A program made the position numbers and the translations under genes. A stretch of DNA of 64,000 nt, taken from CAVVZJ01 sp963752755. GTDB lineage: Bacteria > Planctomycetota > Planctomycetia > Isosphaerales > Isosphaeraceae. Every line of letters begins with the position of its first letter. Position 1 is the stretch's first letter. Shown here in pieces: positions 45,592-58,384 of this stretch. The DNA is taken from contig CAVVZJ010000003.1 of the NCBI GenBank assembly GCA_963752755.1, positions 558,001 to 622,000 of the forward strand, read 5' to 3'. Under the pieces are notes generated by a model. It was given only the letters and a program-made list of their open reading frames with translations, was not told the DNA's origin and did no database searches.

Positions 45592-48500
45592 ATGACTCGC
45601 CCGACCCTCCGCGCGGGCGGCTGGCTCGTCCTCGGATGGGCCCTCGCCGCTGTCTCCCCGACCGCCGCACCCGCCGACGCGATCCCCCGTCCCGAGCATC
45701 CCGACCCCCTGGCCGTCCGCGAGCACTGGGCCAACCTCAATGGCACCTGGCAATTCCGCTTCGATCCCGACGACGCCGGCCGGGACGCAAAGTGGTTCGA
45801 CCCCGAGGCCGCGGGCTTCGACCGCTCCATCGTCGTGCCCTTCGGCTGGGAGAGCGAGCTTTCGGGCGTCCACGACACCAGCGGGAATTCGAAGATCGGC
45901 TGGTATCGGCGGACCTTCCGCGTCCCCGACGACTTCCCGAAGGACCAACACGTCTGGCTCCGCTTCGGCGCCATCGATTGGCAGGCGGACGTCTGGGTGA
46001 ATGGCCAGAAGGTCGTTTCCCACGAAGGCGGCTATACCCCCTTCGAGGCGGATATCACCGAGGCGTTGAAGCGCGACGCCGACAACGTCCTCGTCGTCCG
46101 CGCCTTCGACCCGACCGACCCGAGCTTGCCGACGGGCAAGCAGGTCGGCTGGTACACGCCGACCTCGGGGATCTGGCAGACGGTCTGGCTGGAGGCGAGG
46201 CCGGTGGCGTACATCGACCGCTTGACCATCAAGACGGAGATTGACCCTGCGCGAGTTTCCATCGAGGTCGTGTCGAGGGATACGGCTACGAAGGCCGCTT
46301 CCGTCTCAATGCACTCCGAGGACGCGGCCGTCAAGCCCGCCTCGGCTGAGCTGGAACCCCTCGCGGTCACCACGATTAACTCGGGAATCGCCGCCGAAAT
46401 TCACCAGGGCGGCAAGGCGACGATCACGGCCCCCGTCCATCAGCCGAAGCTCTGGACGCCCGACTCCCCCCACCTCTACGACATCACGCTCGAACTGAAG
46501 GATGCCGACGGCAAGGTCATCGACTCGGTGAAGACCTACTTCGGCCTCCGCACGATCGCCCGCGGCAAGCTTCCCGGCGAGGACTTCGAGCGCGTCCTCC
46601 TGAACGGCGAGCCGATCTATCTGCAGGGCGCCCTCGATCAGTCGTTCAATCCGAAAGGGATCTACACGGCACCAAGCGACGACTTCTTGAAGAAGGACAT
46701 CGAGCTTGCGAAGTCGATGGGGACCAACTTCCTCCGCATCCACATCAAGCCCGACGAGCCCCGGCGGCTCTACTGGGCCGACAAGCTGGGCATGCTCATC
46801 ATGGAAGATATGCCCAACACCTGGCGCCAGAATGAAAAGGCCCGTAAGGCGTGGGAAAAGACGATGCGGGAGGCCGTCGCCCGCGACCGCAACCACCCCT
46901 CCATCTTCGCCTGGGTCGCCTTCAACGAGACCTGGGGCCTCGGCCACCCGCAATACAAACAGGATGAGGACACCCAGAAGTGGGTCAAGGACATGGTCGC
47001 CTTGATCCGCGAGCTTGATCCGACCCGACTCGTCGAGGACAACTCGCCCTGTAATTACGACCACGTCGCTGGCACCGACCTGAACTCGTGGCACTTCTAC
47101 ATCGACAACCATGAGGCGGCGGCCGAGCACATCGACGAGGTCGTCGAGAAGTCGCATCCGGGCAGCACTTTCAACTATTGCCCCGGTGAGCAGATGAACA
47201 CAGCCCCGCTCATCAACAGCGAGTACGGCGCCGTCTCCGCAGGTGGCGGCGACCGCGATATCTCGTGGGGCTTCCGCGACCTCACCACCCTCCTGCGCAA
47301 GCACGACAAGATTCAAGGCTACATCTACACCGAGTTGACCGACATCGAGTGGGAGCACAACGGCTTCGCCGACTACGACCGCAAGCCCAAGAAGTTCGGC
47401 TACGAGGCGTTTCTGCCTGGCATGACCGTCGCCGACCTTCAGGGGGCTGACTTCGTCGGCTACGACGGCCCGCCAGCGATCGTGGTGAAGGAAGGCGACT
47501 TGATCCCGGTCGAGCTGTTCGTCAGTCACTACTCGGAGCGCGACGACGCCCCGACCTTGAAGTGGTGGGTCACGGGCGTCAACGCCGACGGCGAGACGAT
47601 CGCCACCGAGCCGCGCGAGCGGCCGGTCGATTGGGAGCGGTACGGGGTCACGAAGCAGAAGCGGATTGCGTTCCGGATTCACGAGCCGTTCGTGGGAGCC
47701 GTCTGCCTGGTGCTCCAGGACCCGGTCGGGCGGAAGATCGCGGCGAACCTGGTCAACGTCGTGGTCAAGCCCGAGGCCCCCGCGCCGCGGGTCGAGCGGA
47801 TCGACGACCACACCGTCGCCCTCCGGTTCGCGCCCGGCGAGTTCGCCTCGGCACGGTGGTCGGGCGGACTGGCGACACCCGAGGGGAAGGTCGCGGGGCA
47901 GGGGGAGGGCTCGTTCGTCTACAAGCTGAAGGTGCCCCGGGACGTCGCGAAGGCGAAGCCAACGGAATTCCACCTCCACCTGGAAGCCGCCGCGCGGGCG
48001 GGCCGGGAGAACGTCGATTGGTCCGAGCGGGTCAATCCGCAGGACTATCCACAGACCGACACGCGCAAGTTTCCTTCGAGCATGCTCATCACGGTCAACG
48101 GCCGCCGCGTGGCCGGGATCGCCCTGGCCGACGACCCGGCCGATGCGCGGGGCGTGCTCTCGCACCTGAAGCAGGTCGATCACGGCAGCTTCGGCTACTT
48201 CATCGAGACCGGCCACCCCTTGCCCAACACCGCGCAGGCCGACATCTCCGCCGGCCACCCCTTGATCCTCCGCCTCTCCGCTCCCGACGACGGCGGCTCG
48301 GCCAACGGCCTGGCGATCTTCGGGTCCGACACCGGCGCCTTCCCGTTCGACCCGACGCTCTACCTCAAAACCGAGGACGCCTTGCCCGAGGACCTGGGCG
48401 TCGATCCGAAGGCCCCGGCGGCCGTCGAGACAGCCGCCTCGCGTCGGGTCGCGGTGCTGCCGACCGGCGAGGCGGGCGACGGCGCGCCGACGTGGTCGTA

Positions 48501-48909
48501 CACCACCAGCGAGCCGGTCGGCGACTGGAAGAACCCCGATTTCGACGTCCAGGCGTGGAAGTCCGGCCCTGCCGGCTTCGGCACGCCCGGCACCCCGGCC
48601 ATCGCCGTGAAGACCCGCTGGGAGTCGCCGCGGATCTGGCTCCGCAATGCCATCGAGCTACCCGCCCTCGGCCCCGACGACGCCCTGACACTCCGCCTCT
48701 TCCATGATGAGGATGTCGAGATCTTCGTCAACGGCGAGCGCCTGCTCCGCGCCCGGGGCTATGTCACATCGTATCAGGACATCCCCCTGAGTGAATCCCA
48801 GAAGGCCCTCTTCCGCCCCGGCCGCAACCTGATTGCCGTCTCCTGCCGCCAGACCGGCGGCGGCCAGGGGGTTGATCTGGGCTTCTCGCTACTCCGAGGT
48901 GCAGAGTGA
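45592..48909 (+). CDS. Secreted glycoside hydrolase family 2 protein
   Basis: A 1105-residue exported glycosidase (beta-galactosidase/glucuronidase/mannosidase superfamily). A signal peptide (GGWLVLGWALAAVSPTAAPADA) leads into the sugar-binding jelly roll (LNGTWQFRFDPDDAG, VPFGWESELSG, WYRRTFRVP), an immunoglobulin-like domain and the TIM barrel. Acid/base Glu446 is in FAWVAFNETWG and the nucleophile is Glu544 in LINSEYG; the barrel also has LRIHIKPDEPRRLYWADKLG. About 330 residues follow the barrel, ending in a second jelly-roll-like module (RIWLRNAIELP, DVEIFVNGERLLRARGY). The substrate is not clear. The ATG at 45592 opens the signal peptide. Confidence 0.9.
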   Translation: MTRPTLRAGGWLVLGWALAAVSPTAAPADAIPRPEHPDPLAVREHWANLNGTWQFRFDPDDAGRDAKWFDPEAAGFDRSIVVPFGWESELSGVHDTSGNSKIGWYRRTFRVPDDFPKDQHVWLRFGAIDWQADVWVNGQKVVSHEGGYTPFEADITEALKRDADNVLVVRAFDPTDPSLPTGKQVGWYTPTSGIWQTVWLEARPVAYIDRLTIKTEIDPARVSIEVVSRDTATKAASVSMHSEDAAVKPASAELEPLAVTTINSGIAAEIHQGGKATITAPVHQPKLWTPDSPHLYDITLELKDADGKVIDSVKTYFGLRTIARGKLPGEDFERVLLNGEPIYLQGALDQSFNPKGIYTAPSDDFLKKDIELAKSMGTNFLRIHIKPDEPRRLYWADKLGMLIMEDMPNTWRQNEKARKAWEKTMREAVARDRNHPSIFAWVAFNETWGLGHPQYKQDEDTQKWVKDMVALIRELDPTRLVEDNSPCNYDHVAGTDLNSWHFYIDNHEAAAEHIDEVVEKSHPGSTFNYCPGEQMNTAPLINSEYGAVSAGGGDRDISWGFRDLTTLLRKHDKIQGYIYTELTDIEWEHNGFADYDRKPKKFGYEAFLPGMTVADLQGADFVGYDGPPAIVVKEGDLIPVELFVSHYSERDDAPTLKWWVTGVNADGETIATEPRERPVDWERYGVTKQKRIAFRIHEPFVGAVCLVLQDPVGRKIAANLVNVVVKPEAPAPRVERIDDHTVALRFAPGEFASARWSGGLATPEGKVAGQGEGSFVYKLKVPRDVAKAKPTEFHLHLEAAARAGRENVDWSERVNPQDYPQTDTRKFPSSMLITVNGRRVAGIALADDPADARGVLSHLKQVDHGSFGYFIETGHPLPNTAQADISAGHPLILRLSAPDDGGSANGLAIFGSDTGAFPFDPTLYLKTEDALPEDLGVDPKAPAAVETAASRRVAVLPTGEAGDGAPTWSYTTSEPVGDWKNPDFDVQAWKSGPAGFGTPGTPAIAVKTRWESPRIWLRNAIELPALGPDDALTLRLFHDEDVEIFVNGERLLRARGYVTSYQDIPLSESQKALFRPGRNLIAVSCRQTGGGQGVDLGFSLLRGAE

Positions 48910-48943
48910 GCCCGGCCGGAGCCATCGAATGATGAGCGATGAA

Positions 48944-49000
48944 CGAGGGTCGATGATCGACCGGTCCGGCGACTTGCCCCCGATCCATCATCGACCCTCG
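48944..49000. terminator. Inverted repeat between convergent GH2 and glgX genes
   Basis: Arms 48944-48957 and 48987-49000 (14 bases, exact) flank a 29-base loop. Position between two facing stop codons fits a two-way terminator. A 14-base unit (ACCCTCGGCCATGG) is repeated directly at 48994-49007 and 49008-49021 beside it. Confidence 0.5.
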
Positions 49001-49049
49001 GCCATGGACCCTCGGCCATGGACCATTGACCATCATCCGGACTTCTGGC

Positions 49050-51287
<2,238 letters not shown>

Positions 51288-51473
51288 AGAAAACTCCTCA
51301 AATCAATTCCAATGACCAGGCACGCCCACCGCGCCCGGGAATCCGGTGCGGTCGCTCGCGATCAGGAAACATTCCCGGCTCGCCCTCGAACCGCCTCCCC
51401 GGGAACGGAACCTCCCGGTGGCGGGTCGGCCAGCGGAGCATTTTTCATGCCGCTTGTATGTCCTGGCAGTCGA

Positions 51474-51764
51474 TCAATCGACTTCCAGCACCTGGCCGTC
51501 GGCCGTAACCTTGACGTCGCGGGTCTTGCCGCGCTCGTTCTGGCCGCGGACCTCGAATGCCTCGCGGCCGTCGTCGGCCGTCGTCTTCCAGGCATCCTTG
51601 AACCGGATATCCGGCAGCTTCTCCCGGGCCGCCTTGAGTGCCGCCGGGGGAAGCTTGTCGAGAGGCACCACCTCCTCACGCTCGGCTTCCTCCTCGCCGC
51701 AGCCGGTCAGCAAGGCAAGGGCCGCGAGCAGGGGGGCGAGTCGGAGACGGGCGGGGGTGGGCAT
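51474..51764 (-). CDS. Small PepSY-like lipoprotein
   Basis: A 96-residue protein with lipobox LLTGC (Cys22). The mature part begins with an acidic stretch (EEEAEREEVV) and then has a PepSY-like pattern: LPPAALKAAREKLPDIRFKDAWKT, AFEVRGQNERGK and the final VTADGQVLEVD strand. Such domains may inhibit peptidases or bind metals in the envelope. The start at 51764 opens the signal peptide. It lies downstream of a DUF1559 gene on the same strand, again pairing DUF1559 with a lipoprotein. Confidence 0.8.
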   Translation of the reverse strand: MPTPARLRLAPLLAALALLTGCGEEEAEREEVVPLDKLPPAALKAAREKLPDIRFKDAWKTTADDGREAFEVRGQNERGKTRDVKVTADGQVLEVD

Positions 51765-51876
51765 CAGGGCAAACTCCCGTTGTGGAGGCCTGCGGAGGAA
51801 GCGAACGCGGCCTGATCCTTCGCCGCGATGTGGTCGGTCCATCGACCGTTCATCATGCCGGGACGAGCGGCTCGGC

Positions 51877-52845
<969 letters not shown>

Positions 52846-53205
52846 GACGGACCTTCCTTCCTTTCCAATCGAGACGGCGGCCTGGGGGGAGCGGGACCGT
52901 TGTCAGGCCCGGATACGCGGCACACTCTTAGGCTGGAGCCTGCTGCATGGATTGTCAAGCGAGAATCCGAAGGGAACGCAGTGCCGACCCTGGGGTTTCG
53001 CCGCCCGGGTGCTTGCACTCTCCCTCCGACCCGTTAGGATGAAGGATGACCGATTCGCGACCAGCGATGCCGCGGGATGACCCGCCGACCGGTTCGCGAA
53101 CCCCACACTCCCACCCCCGATCCGACCCGATCCCGCCCCGCCCGCATTCGCAGACGACCTGCCGGATCGCGTCCCACTCGACTCTTGCCGCAGGAGAGAG
53201 CGTCC
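52846..53205. other. Divergent intergenic region
   Basis: 360 bases between two divergent starts. For the minus strand there is a perfect TTGACA at 52953-52958, with TAAGAG (52925-52930) only at an unusual 22-base spacing. For the plus strand a CAGGAGAGAG ribosome site precedes the ATG at 53206. No gene. Confidence 0.4.
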
Positions 53206-54579
53206 ATGACCGACCCGAAGAACGCCCCGTCGCGTCGCGATTTCATGAAGACGACCGGCCGGGTCGCCGCCGCCTCGGCCCTGACGGGCGTGACGATCCC
53301 GAACGTCCACGCCGGCGAGGACAACACGATCCAGATCGCCCTGGTCGGCTGCGGAGGTCGCGGCACCGGCGCCGCGGCGAACGCCTTGTCGGTCAAGGAC
53401 GGCCCCCCGATCAAGCTCGTCGCCATGGCCGACGTCTTCGAGGACCGCCTCAAGGCCAGCTACGACAACCTCCAGAAAGACTTCGCCGAGCAGATGAAGG
53501 ACGTCTGCGACGACCGCAAGTTCATCGGCTTCGACGGCTACCAGAAGGCCATGGACTGCCTCAAGCCCGGCGACGTCGTCCTGCTGACTACCCCGCCCGC
53601 CTTCCGCTGGGTCCACTTCACCTACGCCATCGACAAGGGCATCAACACGTTCATGGAGAAGCCGATCGCCGTCGACGGCCCCTCCACCCGCAAGATGCTC
53701 GCCCTCGCCGAGAAGGCCCGTGAGAAGAACCTCAAGGTCGCCGTCGGCCTGATGTGCCGCCACTGCGAGGCCCGCGGCCAGCTCTACGACCGCATCAAGG
53801 ATGGCCAGATCGGCGAGATCCTGTTGCTCCGCGCCTACCGCCAGACCGGCCCTGTCGGCTCCGCCTTCTCCGGTCCCAAGCCGGACGACATCAGCGAACT
53901 GTTGTACCAGATCAAGCGATTCCACAGCTTCCTCTGGGCCTCCGGCGGCTGCTACAGCGACTTCCTCATTCACAACATCGACGAGTGCTGCTGGATGAAG
54001 GACGCCTGGCCGGTCCGAGCCAAGGCCTCCGGCGCCCGCTGCTACCGCGAGGACAAGATCGACCAGAACTTCGACGAGTACTCCGTCGAGTACACCTTCG
54101 CGGACGGCACCAAGCTCTTCCTCGAAGGTCGCAACATCGCCGGCTGCGACTCCGAGTTCGCCAGCTACGCCCACGGCACCAAGGGCTCGGCCGTCATCTC
54201 GACCGCCTCCCACACCCCCGCCCGTTGCCGGATCTACAAGGGTCAAAATTTCGACAGCTCCGATCTCGCCTGGCGGTTCCGCGGCAAGGAGCCCAACCCG
54301 TACCAGCTCGAGTGGAATCACCTCATCGACGCCATCCGCAACGACCGCTGCTACAACGAGGTCAAGCGCGGCGCCGAGGCCAGCCTGGTCACCGCCATGG
54401 GCCGCATGGCCGCTCACACCGGCCAGGTTATCACCTTCGAGCAGATGCTCAACTGTGAACACGAGTTCGCCCCGACTGTCGATCAACTCACGTTCGAATC
54501 CCCCGCACCCCTGCAACTGGCCGACAACGGCAAGTATCCCACCCCGGCCCCCGGTCTGATCACCGACCGCGAGTTCTGA
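53206..54579 (+). CDS. Tat-exported Gfo/Idh/MocA oxidoreductase
   Basis: A 457-residue NAD(P)-dependent oxidoreductase, intact. The Tat signal is SRRDFMKTTGRVAAASALTG, the Rossmann motif IALVGCGGRGTGAAANAL, and the sugar-dehydrogenase signature EKPIAVDGPSTRKML carries the catalytic Lys. Further marks are VGLMCRHCEARGQLYDRI, SGGCYSDFLIHNIDECCWMK and EWNHLIDAIRNDRCYNEV. It is the typical exported planctomycete form; the substrate is unknown. CAGGAGAGAG lies just ahead of the ATG. Neighbours give no pathway. Confidence 0.92.
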   Translation: MTDPKNAPSRRDFMKTTGRVAAASALTGVTIPNVHAGEDNTIQIALVGCGGRGTGAAANALSVKDGPPIKLVAMADVFEDRLKASYDNLQKDFAEQMKDVCDDRKFIGFDGYQKAMDCLKPGDVVLLTTPPAFRWVHFTYAIDKGINTFMEKPIAVDGPSTRKMLALAEKAREKNLKVAVGLMCRHCEARGQLYDRIKDGQIGEILLLRAYRQTGPVGSAFSGPKPDDISELLYQIKRFHSFLWASGGCYSDFLIHNIDECCWMKDAWPVRAKASGARCYREDKIDQNFDEYSVEYTFADGTKLFLEGRNIAGCDSEFASYAHGTKGSAVISTASHTPARCRIYKGQNFDSSDLAWRFRGKEPNPYQLEWNHLIDAIRNDRCYNEVKRGAEASLVTAMGRMAAHTGQVITFEQMLNCEHEFAPTVDQLTFESPAPLQLADNGKYPTPAPGLITDREF

Positions 54580-55081
54580 GCCGATCGCCATCCTCCAGGA
54601 GCGGGAGAGCAGGCCTCAACAGCCCGCCCCCGCTCTCGTCGCGCGCCTCACTGGTGTCGCAAGGCGACAAGCGGTCATGATGTCAAAAAGCAACGTCAGC
54701 TTCCGGTCGCCCTCGCTTGACCGGCCTCCGACGAGCCACCAGACCGGCGACGCAAATCCTTTCCTTCTTGAAAATTGCGCCCAACCACTTGCCCAGTAAG
54801 GGGCCAACGTGCATTGAGGAACAGGGAAACCCCGGCGGCGAAAGCACGCGGCGACGTTGTTTTCTGGGAATCTCGTTGCATCGACGTCTGCGCTGGGTGC
54901 ATACTGCGTCCATTCGTCGGGTCAACGGAGATTCACTCTCCTGCTCGCCTCCTCATCCGTTTCTCTCATCGACAACCACGGCGAGTGATTCGGCGTGTTA
55001 TTGACCGGCTACTCCGACGACGGATTCGTCCACGACGACGCGTCCGATCGTGCACGCACCACCAGGAGTGATCAACAAATT
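54580..55081. other. Intergenic region before the subtilase gene
   Basis: About 500 bases of lower GC than the flanking genes. No gene is supported. A TTGACC at 55002-55007 lacks a good -10. The AGGAG at 55062-55066 may serve the ATG at 55082, although the spacing of about 15 bases is long. Confidence 0.35.
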
Positions 55082-56968
55082 ATGAGAATTGCGTCTTTGC
55101 GGCATCCGGCCCTGTTCGCGGCCCTGCTCGGGGTCGTGATTCTGGCCGACACGAGCTGGTCCCGGGCTCACGCGCAGGATAAGTCCGGCACCATCGCCCC
55201 GATCGATCCGAGCGACCCGAACGCCCGTTCCTCCTGGATGGTCACGGCCCCTGGGCTCGTAGGCAGCTTCGAGAATATGTATGTCACCGACCAGGTCGGT
55301 GACGGCAGCGTCCAGCGGCCCGTCACACTGAACAACCCGATTAACGTCAACAATCTCCTCGGTGCCGACCGTTTCTACAACGCCGGCTTGCACGGCGGCA
55401 ATGCGGTGATGGCCAATATCGAGGCCGGCTACGTCTGGTCGGGTCACGAGACGCTCGGTCGGGTCCAGCAGATCCCGGTCGGTCCCAGCGGCAACGCGGC
55501 CGGCCAGGTGGACCGCCACGCCACCTGGGTCGGCTCGGTGATGGGTGGCCAACTTGGCGGTCCGGCCGCCGCCCAGGGCGAGTATCAGAGGGGCATCGCT
55601 GATGGCGCCGCCCTCTACTCCGGGGCCGTGGCGTCGAACTGGAACGGCTCCGCCTACGCGCTCAACTTCACCTTCTACTACACCGACTTCTTCGACTCCT
55701 ACCGCCGCGCCTTTGCCAACGGCATCGGCCCGAACGGCCGGACCGCCGACGTGATCAACAGCAGCTTCGGAGGCGGCGGCACGGATGATGCCAACGGCAC
55801 CTCTTACGTCGACGTCGGTCTCGATGGCCTCGCCTACCAGAACCCCAACACCCTCTTCGTCGCCTCGGCCGGCAATTCCGGGGCTGGTCCCAACAAGGTC
55901 GGCGGCCCGGCGGCGGCCTACAACAACCTCTCGGTCGCGGCCCTCGACGCCTACGCCGGCGCGGGCAACTTCAGTCAGGTCGCCAGCTTCAGCAGCGGCG
56001 GCCCTAATGACTACAAGGACCCGGTCAACGGCACGATCGGCGGCGCCCGCCAGGTCGTGGACATCGCCGCCCCCGGCACCAACATCGTCGCCGCCTACTA
56101 CGGTGGCCAGACTGGTGGCAACGGGTCCACGCTCTCCGGCTCACCCAGTGGCCCGCTCGGAGGTCCCGACTACTACAGCAGCACCATCGCCGGCACCAGC
56201 TTCGCCGCTCCCACGGTCGCCGGCGGCGTGGCCCTGCTCGACGACGCCGCCTACGCCAACCTCGCCAGCGACCCCAATGCCCGCGACGCCCGCGTCATCA
56301 AGGCCGTCCTGATGAACTCGGCCGACAAGACCACCGGCTGGGACAACGGCCAGCACACCGACTCCAGCGGCGCCATCATCACCACCCAGGGACTCGACAA
56401 CCGCGTCGGCACCGGCCGGATGGACCTGAACAAGGCCTACGACCAGTTGCTCAGCGGCACCAAGGACGTCGCCGGCACCGGCTCCGGCAACCTGGGCGCG
56501 GTGGCCCAGGTCGGCTGGGACTACGGCCTCGTCCATGAGGGCGTCAACAACGATTACTACTTCACCAAGCCCCTGCTCGGCGGCACCACCTTCACCGCCA
56601 CCCTCGACTGGTTCCGCGATCGCAGCTTCGACAATACCAACACCGCCTTTGACAACAGCTACGACAACCTCGACCTCGAACTCTGGACGGTCGTCAACGG
56701 CGTCGCCGGCACCCTCGTCGCCGCCTCGCAAAGCCTTTACAACAACTCGGAGCACTTCTACATCACGCTCGCGCAGACCGGCGACTACCTGCTCCGCGTG
56801 AAGTGGACCGGCTCGGTCTTCGACGTGGTCAACAGCCCCAACCAGACGACCTACGGCCTGGCCTGGAGCGGCACCTTCGCGGCCGTCCCCGAGCCGACCT
56901 CGCTCACCCTGATGCTGCTCGGCTCGACGGGACTCGCTCTGTCCATCCGTCGCCGTGCCCTGGCCTGA
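55082..56968 (+). CDS. Subtilisin-like (S8) protease with PEP-CTERM tail
   Basis: A 628-residue exported protein. A signal peptide (LFAALLGVVILADTSWSRAHA) precedes an S8-type domain. His146 lies in VDRHATWVGSVMGG, the oxyanion Asn265 in FVASAGNSGAG and Ser373 in IAGTSFAAPTVAGGVAL. At the position of the catalytic Asp the sequence is ANIEAGYVW, with Glu114. A beta-sandwich domain follows (about residues 465-600), and the protein ends with VPEPTSLTLML, a hydrophobic helix and RRR, a PEP-CTERM sorting signal. It is probably surface-exposed. Activity with Glu in place of Asp is uncertain. Confidence 0.88.
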   Translation: MRIASLRHPALFAALLGVVILADTSWSRAHAQDKSGTIAPIDPSDPNARSSWMVTAPGLVGSFENMYVTDQVGDGSVQRPVTLNNPINVNNLLGADRFYNAGLHGGNAVMANIEAGYVWSGHETLGRVQQIPVGPSGNAAGQVDRHATWVGSVMGGQLGGPAAAQGEYQRGIADGAALYSGAVASNWNGSAYALNFTFYYTDFFDSYRRAFANGIGPNGRTADVINSSFGGGGTDDANGTSYVDVGLDGLAYQNPNTLFVASAGNSGAGPNKVGGPAAAYNNLSVAALDAYAGAGNFSQVASFSSGGPNDYKDPVNGTIGGARQVVDIAAPGTNIVAAYYGGQTGGNGSTLSGSPSGPLGGPDYYSSTIAGTSFAAPTVAGGVALLDDAAYANLASDPNARDARVIKAVLMNSADKTTGWDNGQHTDSSGAIITTQGLDNRVGTGRMDLNKAYDQLLSGTKDVAGTGSGNLGAVAQVGWDYGLVHEGVNNDYYFTKPLLGGTTFTATLDWFRDRSFDNTNTAFDNSYDNLDLELWTVVNGVAGTLVAASQSLYNNSEHFYITLAQTGDYLLRVKWTGSVFDVVNSPNQTTYGLAWSGTFAAVPEPTSLTLMLLGSTGLALSIRRRALA

Positions 56969-57338
56969 ATCCCTCGGATTCCTCCTCAATCCAGGCCGTC
57001 GCCCCTTCCAGCAGGATCGGGACGACGGCCTGGTGCCGCGCCCGGCGGTTTCACCATCGATCACAAAACCTCTGGATCTCGAGCCGACATCGACTTCCCA
57101 GGACGCATGGCCAAAGACGCTCCGATCGTAACGATCCGAGGGCCTGACGCCCTCAAGATGCCGACTCCGCACGCGAGAACCTTGACGACAATTGCGTTCC
57201 GTGACAAACTTCGACGGTGTAGAAAATGATTTGGGCAAACGTCGGGCTTCTCCTACACCCTTTGACGATGCTGGCGGGAGGATGCACCACGTTCTCGGTG
57301 CTCCCGTTGGTGCGGACCCTCGCGGGGAGGCGATCTCG
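56969..57338. other. Intergenic region before the third DUF1559 gene
   Basis: 370 bases without a gene. TTGACG at 57182-57187 is a possible -35 box but no matching -10 at 16-18 bases is seen. An AT-rich stretch TAGAAAATGATTT (about 57220-57232) may contain an alternative -10. Confidence 0.3.
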
Positions 57339-58373
57339 ATGCCAAGTATGAGGCGGTTGGCGAGGGGATTCACGCTGATCGAGCTCCTGGTGGTCATCGC
57401 CATCATCGGCGTCCTAATCGCCCTGCTCCTGCCGGCGGTCCAGGCGGCCCGCGAGGCGGCCAGGCGGGCGCAATGCACGAATAACCTCAAGCAGATCGGT
57501 CTCGGTCTTCATAACTATGAGTCAATCGCCGGCGCCTTCCCCCCTTCGAACGTGCTCGACGGAGCGGGCAACACGGTACGATGGGCTAACGGCTTCAGCG
57601 TCCATTGCCGGATCTTGCCGTTCATGGAGCAAGGCGTGGCCTTCAATGCCTTGAACTTCCAGTACAGCCACCTCTCCGCCATGAATACGACGGTCGTCGG
57701 CATGGCGGTGTCGATCTTCGTCTGCCCGAGCGACCCGAACAACAACCAGCGGACGCCCTTCCCACCGTTCACCGGGTTGACGGCCACCGCGAGCGTGACG
57801 AGCTACGGGTTCAGCGAAGGCGACTGGTTCGTCTGGAACGGGTTCAACCTACCCGAGAACCGAGGCGCCTTCGGTCCAAACCGCAGCCGCCGGATCGCTG
57901 ATTTCACCGACGGCACAAGCAACACCCTGCTCGCCGCGGACGTGAAAGTCTATCAGCCCCTGAGGCGTTGCAGCACGCAGCTCGCCAATATCAACAACCC
58001 AATCGTTGTCCCGCCTCCCAATGCCAGCCCGTTCACCGTGGCGCCGGAGTATCTGAGTTGCTCCGCAGGCAAGTCGCACACCTTCTGGGCCGATGGGAAC
58101 GTCCACGAGACGGCGATCACGACCGCCTGGCCGCCGAACAAGGCGATCCTCGACCCGATGACCCAGGAAGACCTGAACCTGGAAACCCGCCTGATCTCCC
58201 AGGGCGGCCCGACCTACGCCGCGATCACCGCCCGCAGCTACCACCCCGGCGGCGTCAATGCCCTCTTCGGCGACGGCGGGGTGCGGTTCATCAGGAGCAC
58301 TATCAACGGCTTCACCTGGCGGGCGCTGGGGACGGTGCAAGGGGGCGAGGTTCTCAGCGCGACGGACTATTGA
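57339..58373 (+). CDS. DUF1559 pseudopilin-like protein
   Basis: A 344-residue intact DUF1559 protein. The motif GFTLIELLVVIAIIG follows a short basic leader (MPSMRRLAR), then LLPAVQAAREAARRAQC and NNLKQIGLGLHNYES. Later marks are FVCPSDPNNNQ, DFTDGTSNTLLAADV, SYHPGGVNALFGDGGVRFI and the end FTWRALGTVQGGE. GGGGAGG at 57324-57330 supports the ATG at 57339 over the one at 57348. The FG-GAP protein gene follows after 11 bases and is probably co-transcribed. Confidence 0.93.
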   Translation: MPSMRRLARGFTLIELLVVIAIIGVLIALLLPAVQAAREAARRAQCTNNLKQIGLGLHNYESIAGAFPPSNVLDGAGNTVRWANGFSVHCRILPFMEQGVAFNALNFQYSHLSAMNTTVVGMAVSIFVCPSDPNNNQRTPFPPFTGLTATASVTSYGFSEGDWFVWNGFNLPENRGAFGPNRSRRIADFTDGTSNTLLAADVKVYQPLRRCSTQLANINNPIVVPPPNASPFTVAPEYLSCSAGKSHTFWADGNVHETAITTAWPPNKAILDPMTQEDLNLETRLISQGGPTYAAITARSYHPGGVNALFGDGGVRFIRSTINGFTWRALGTVQGGEVLSATDY

Positions 58374-58384
58374 GAAGCAGGCTG

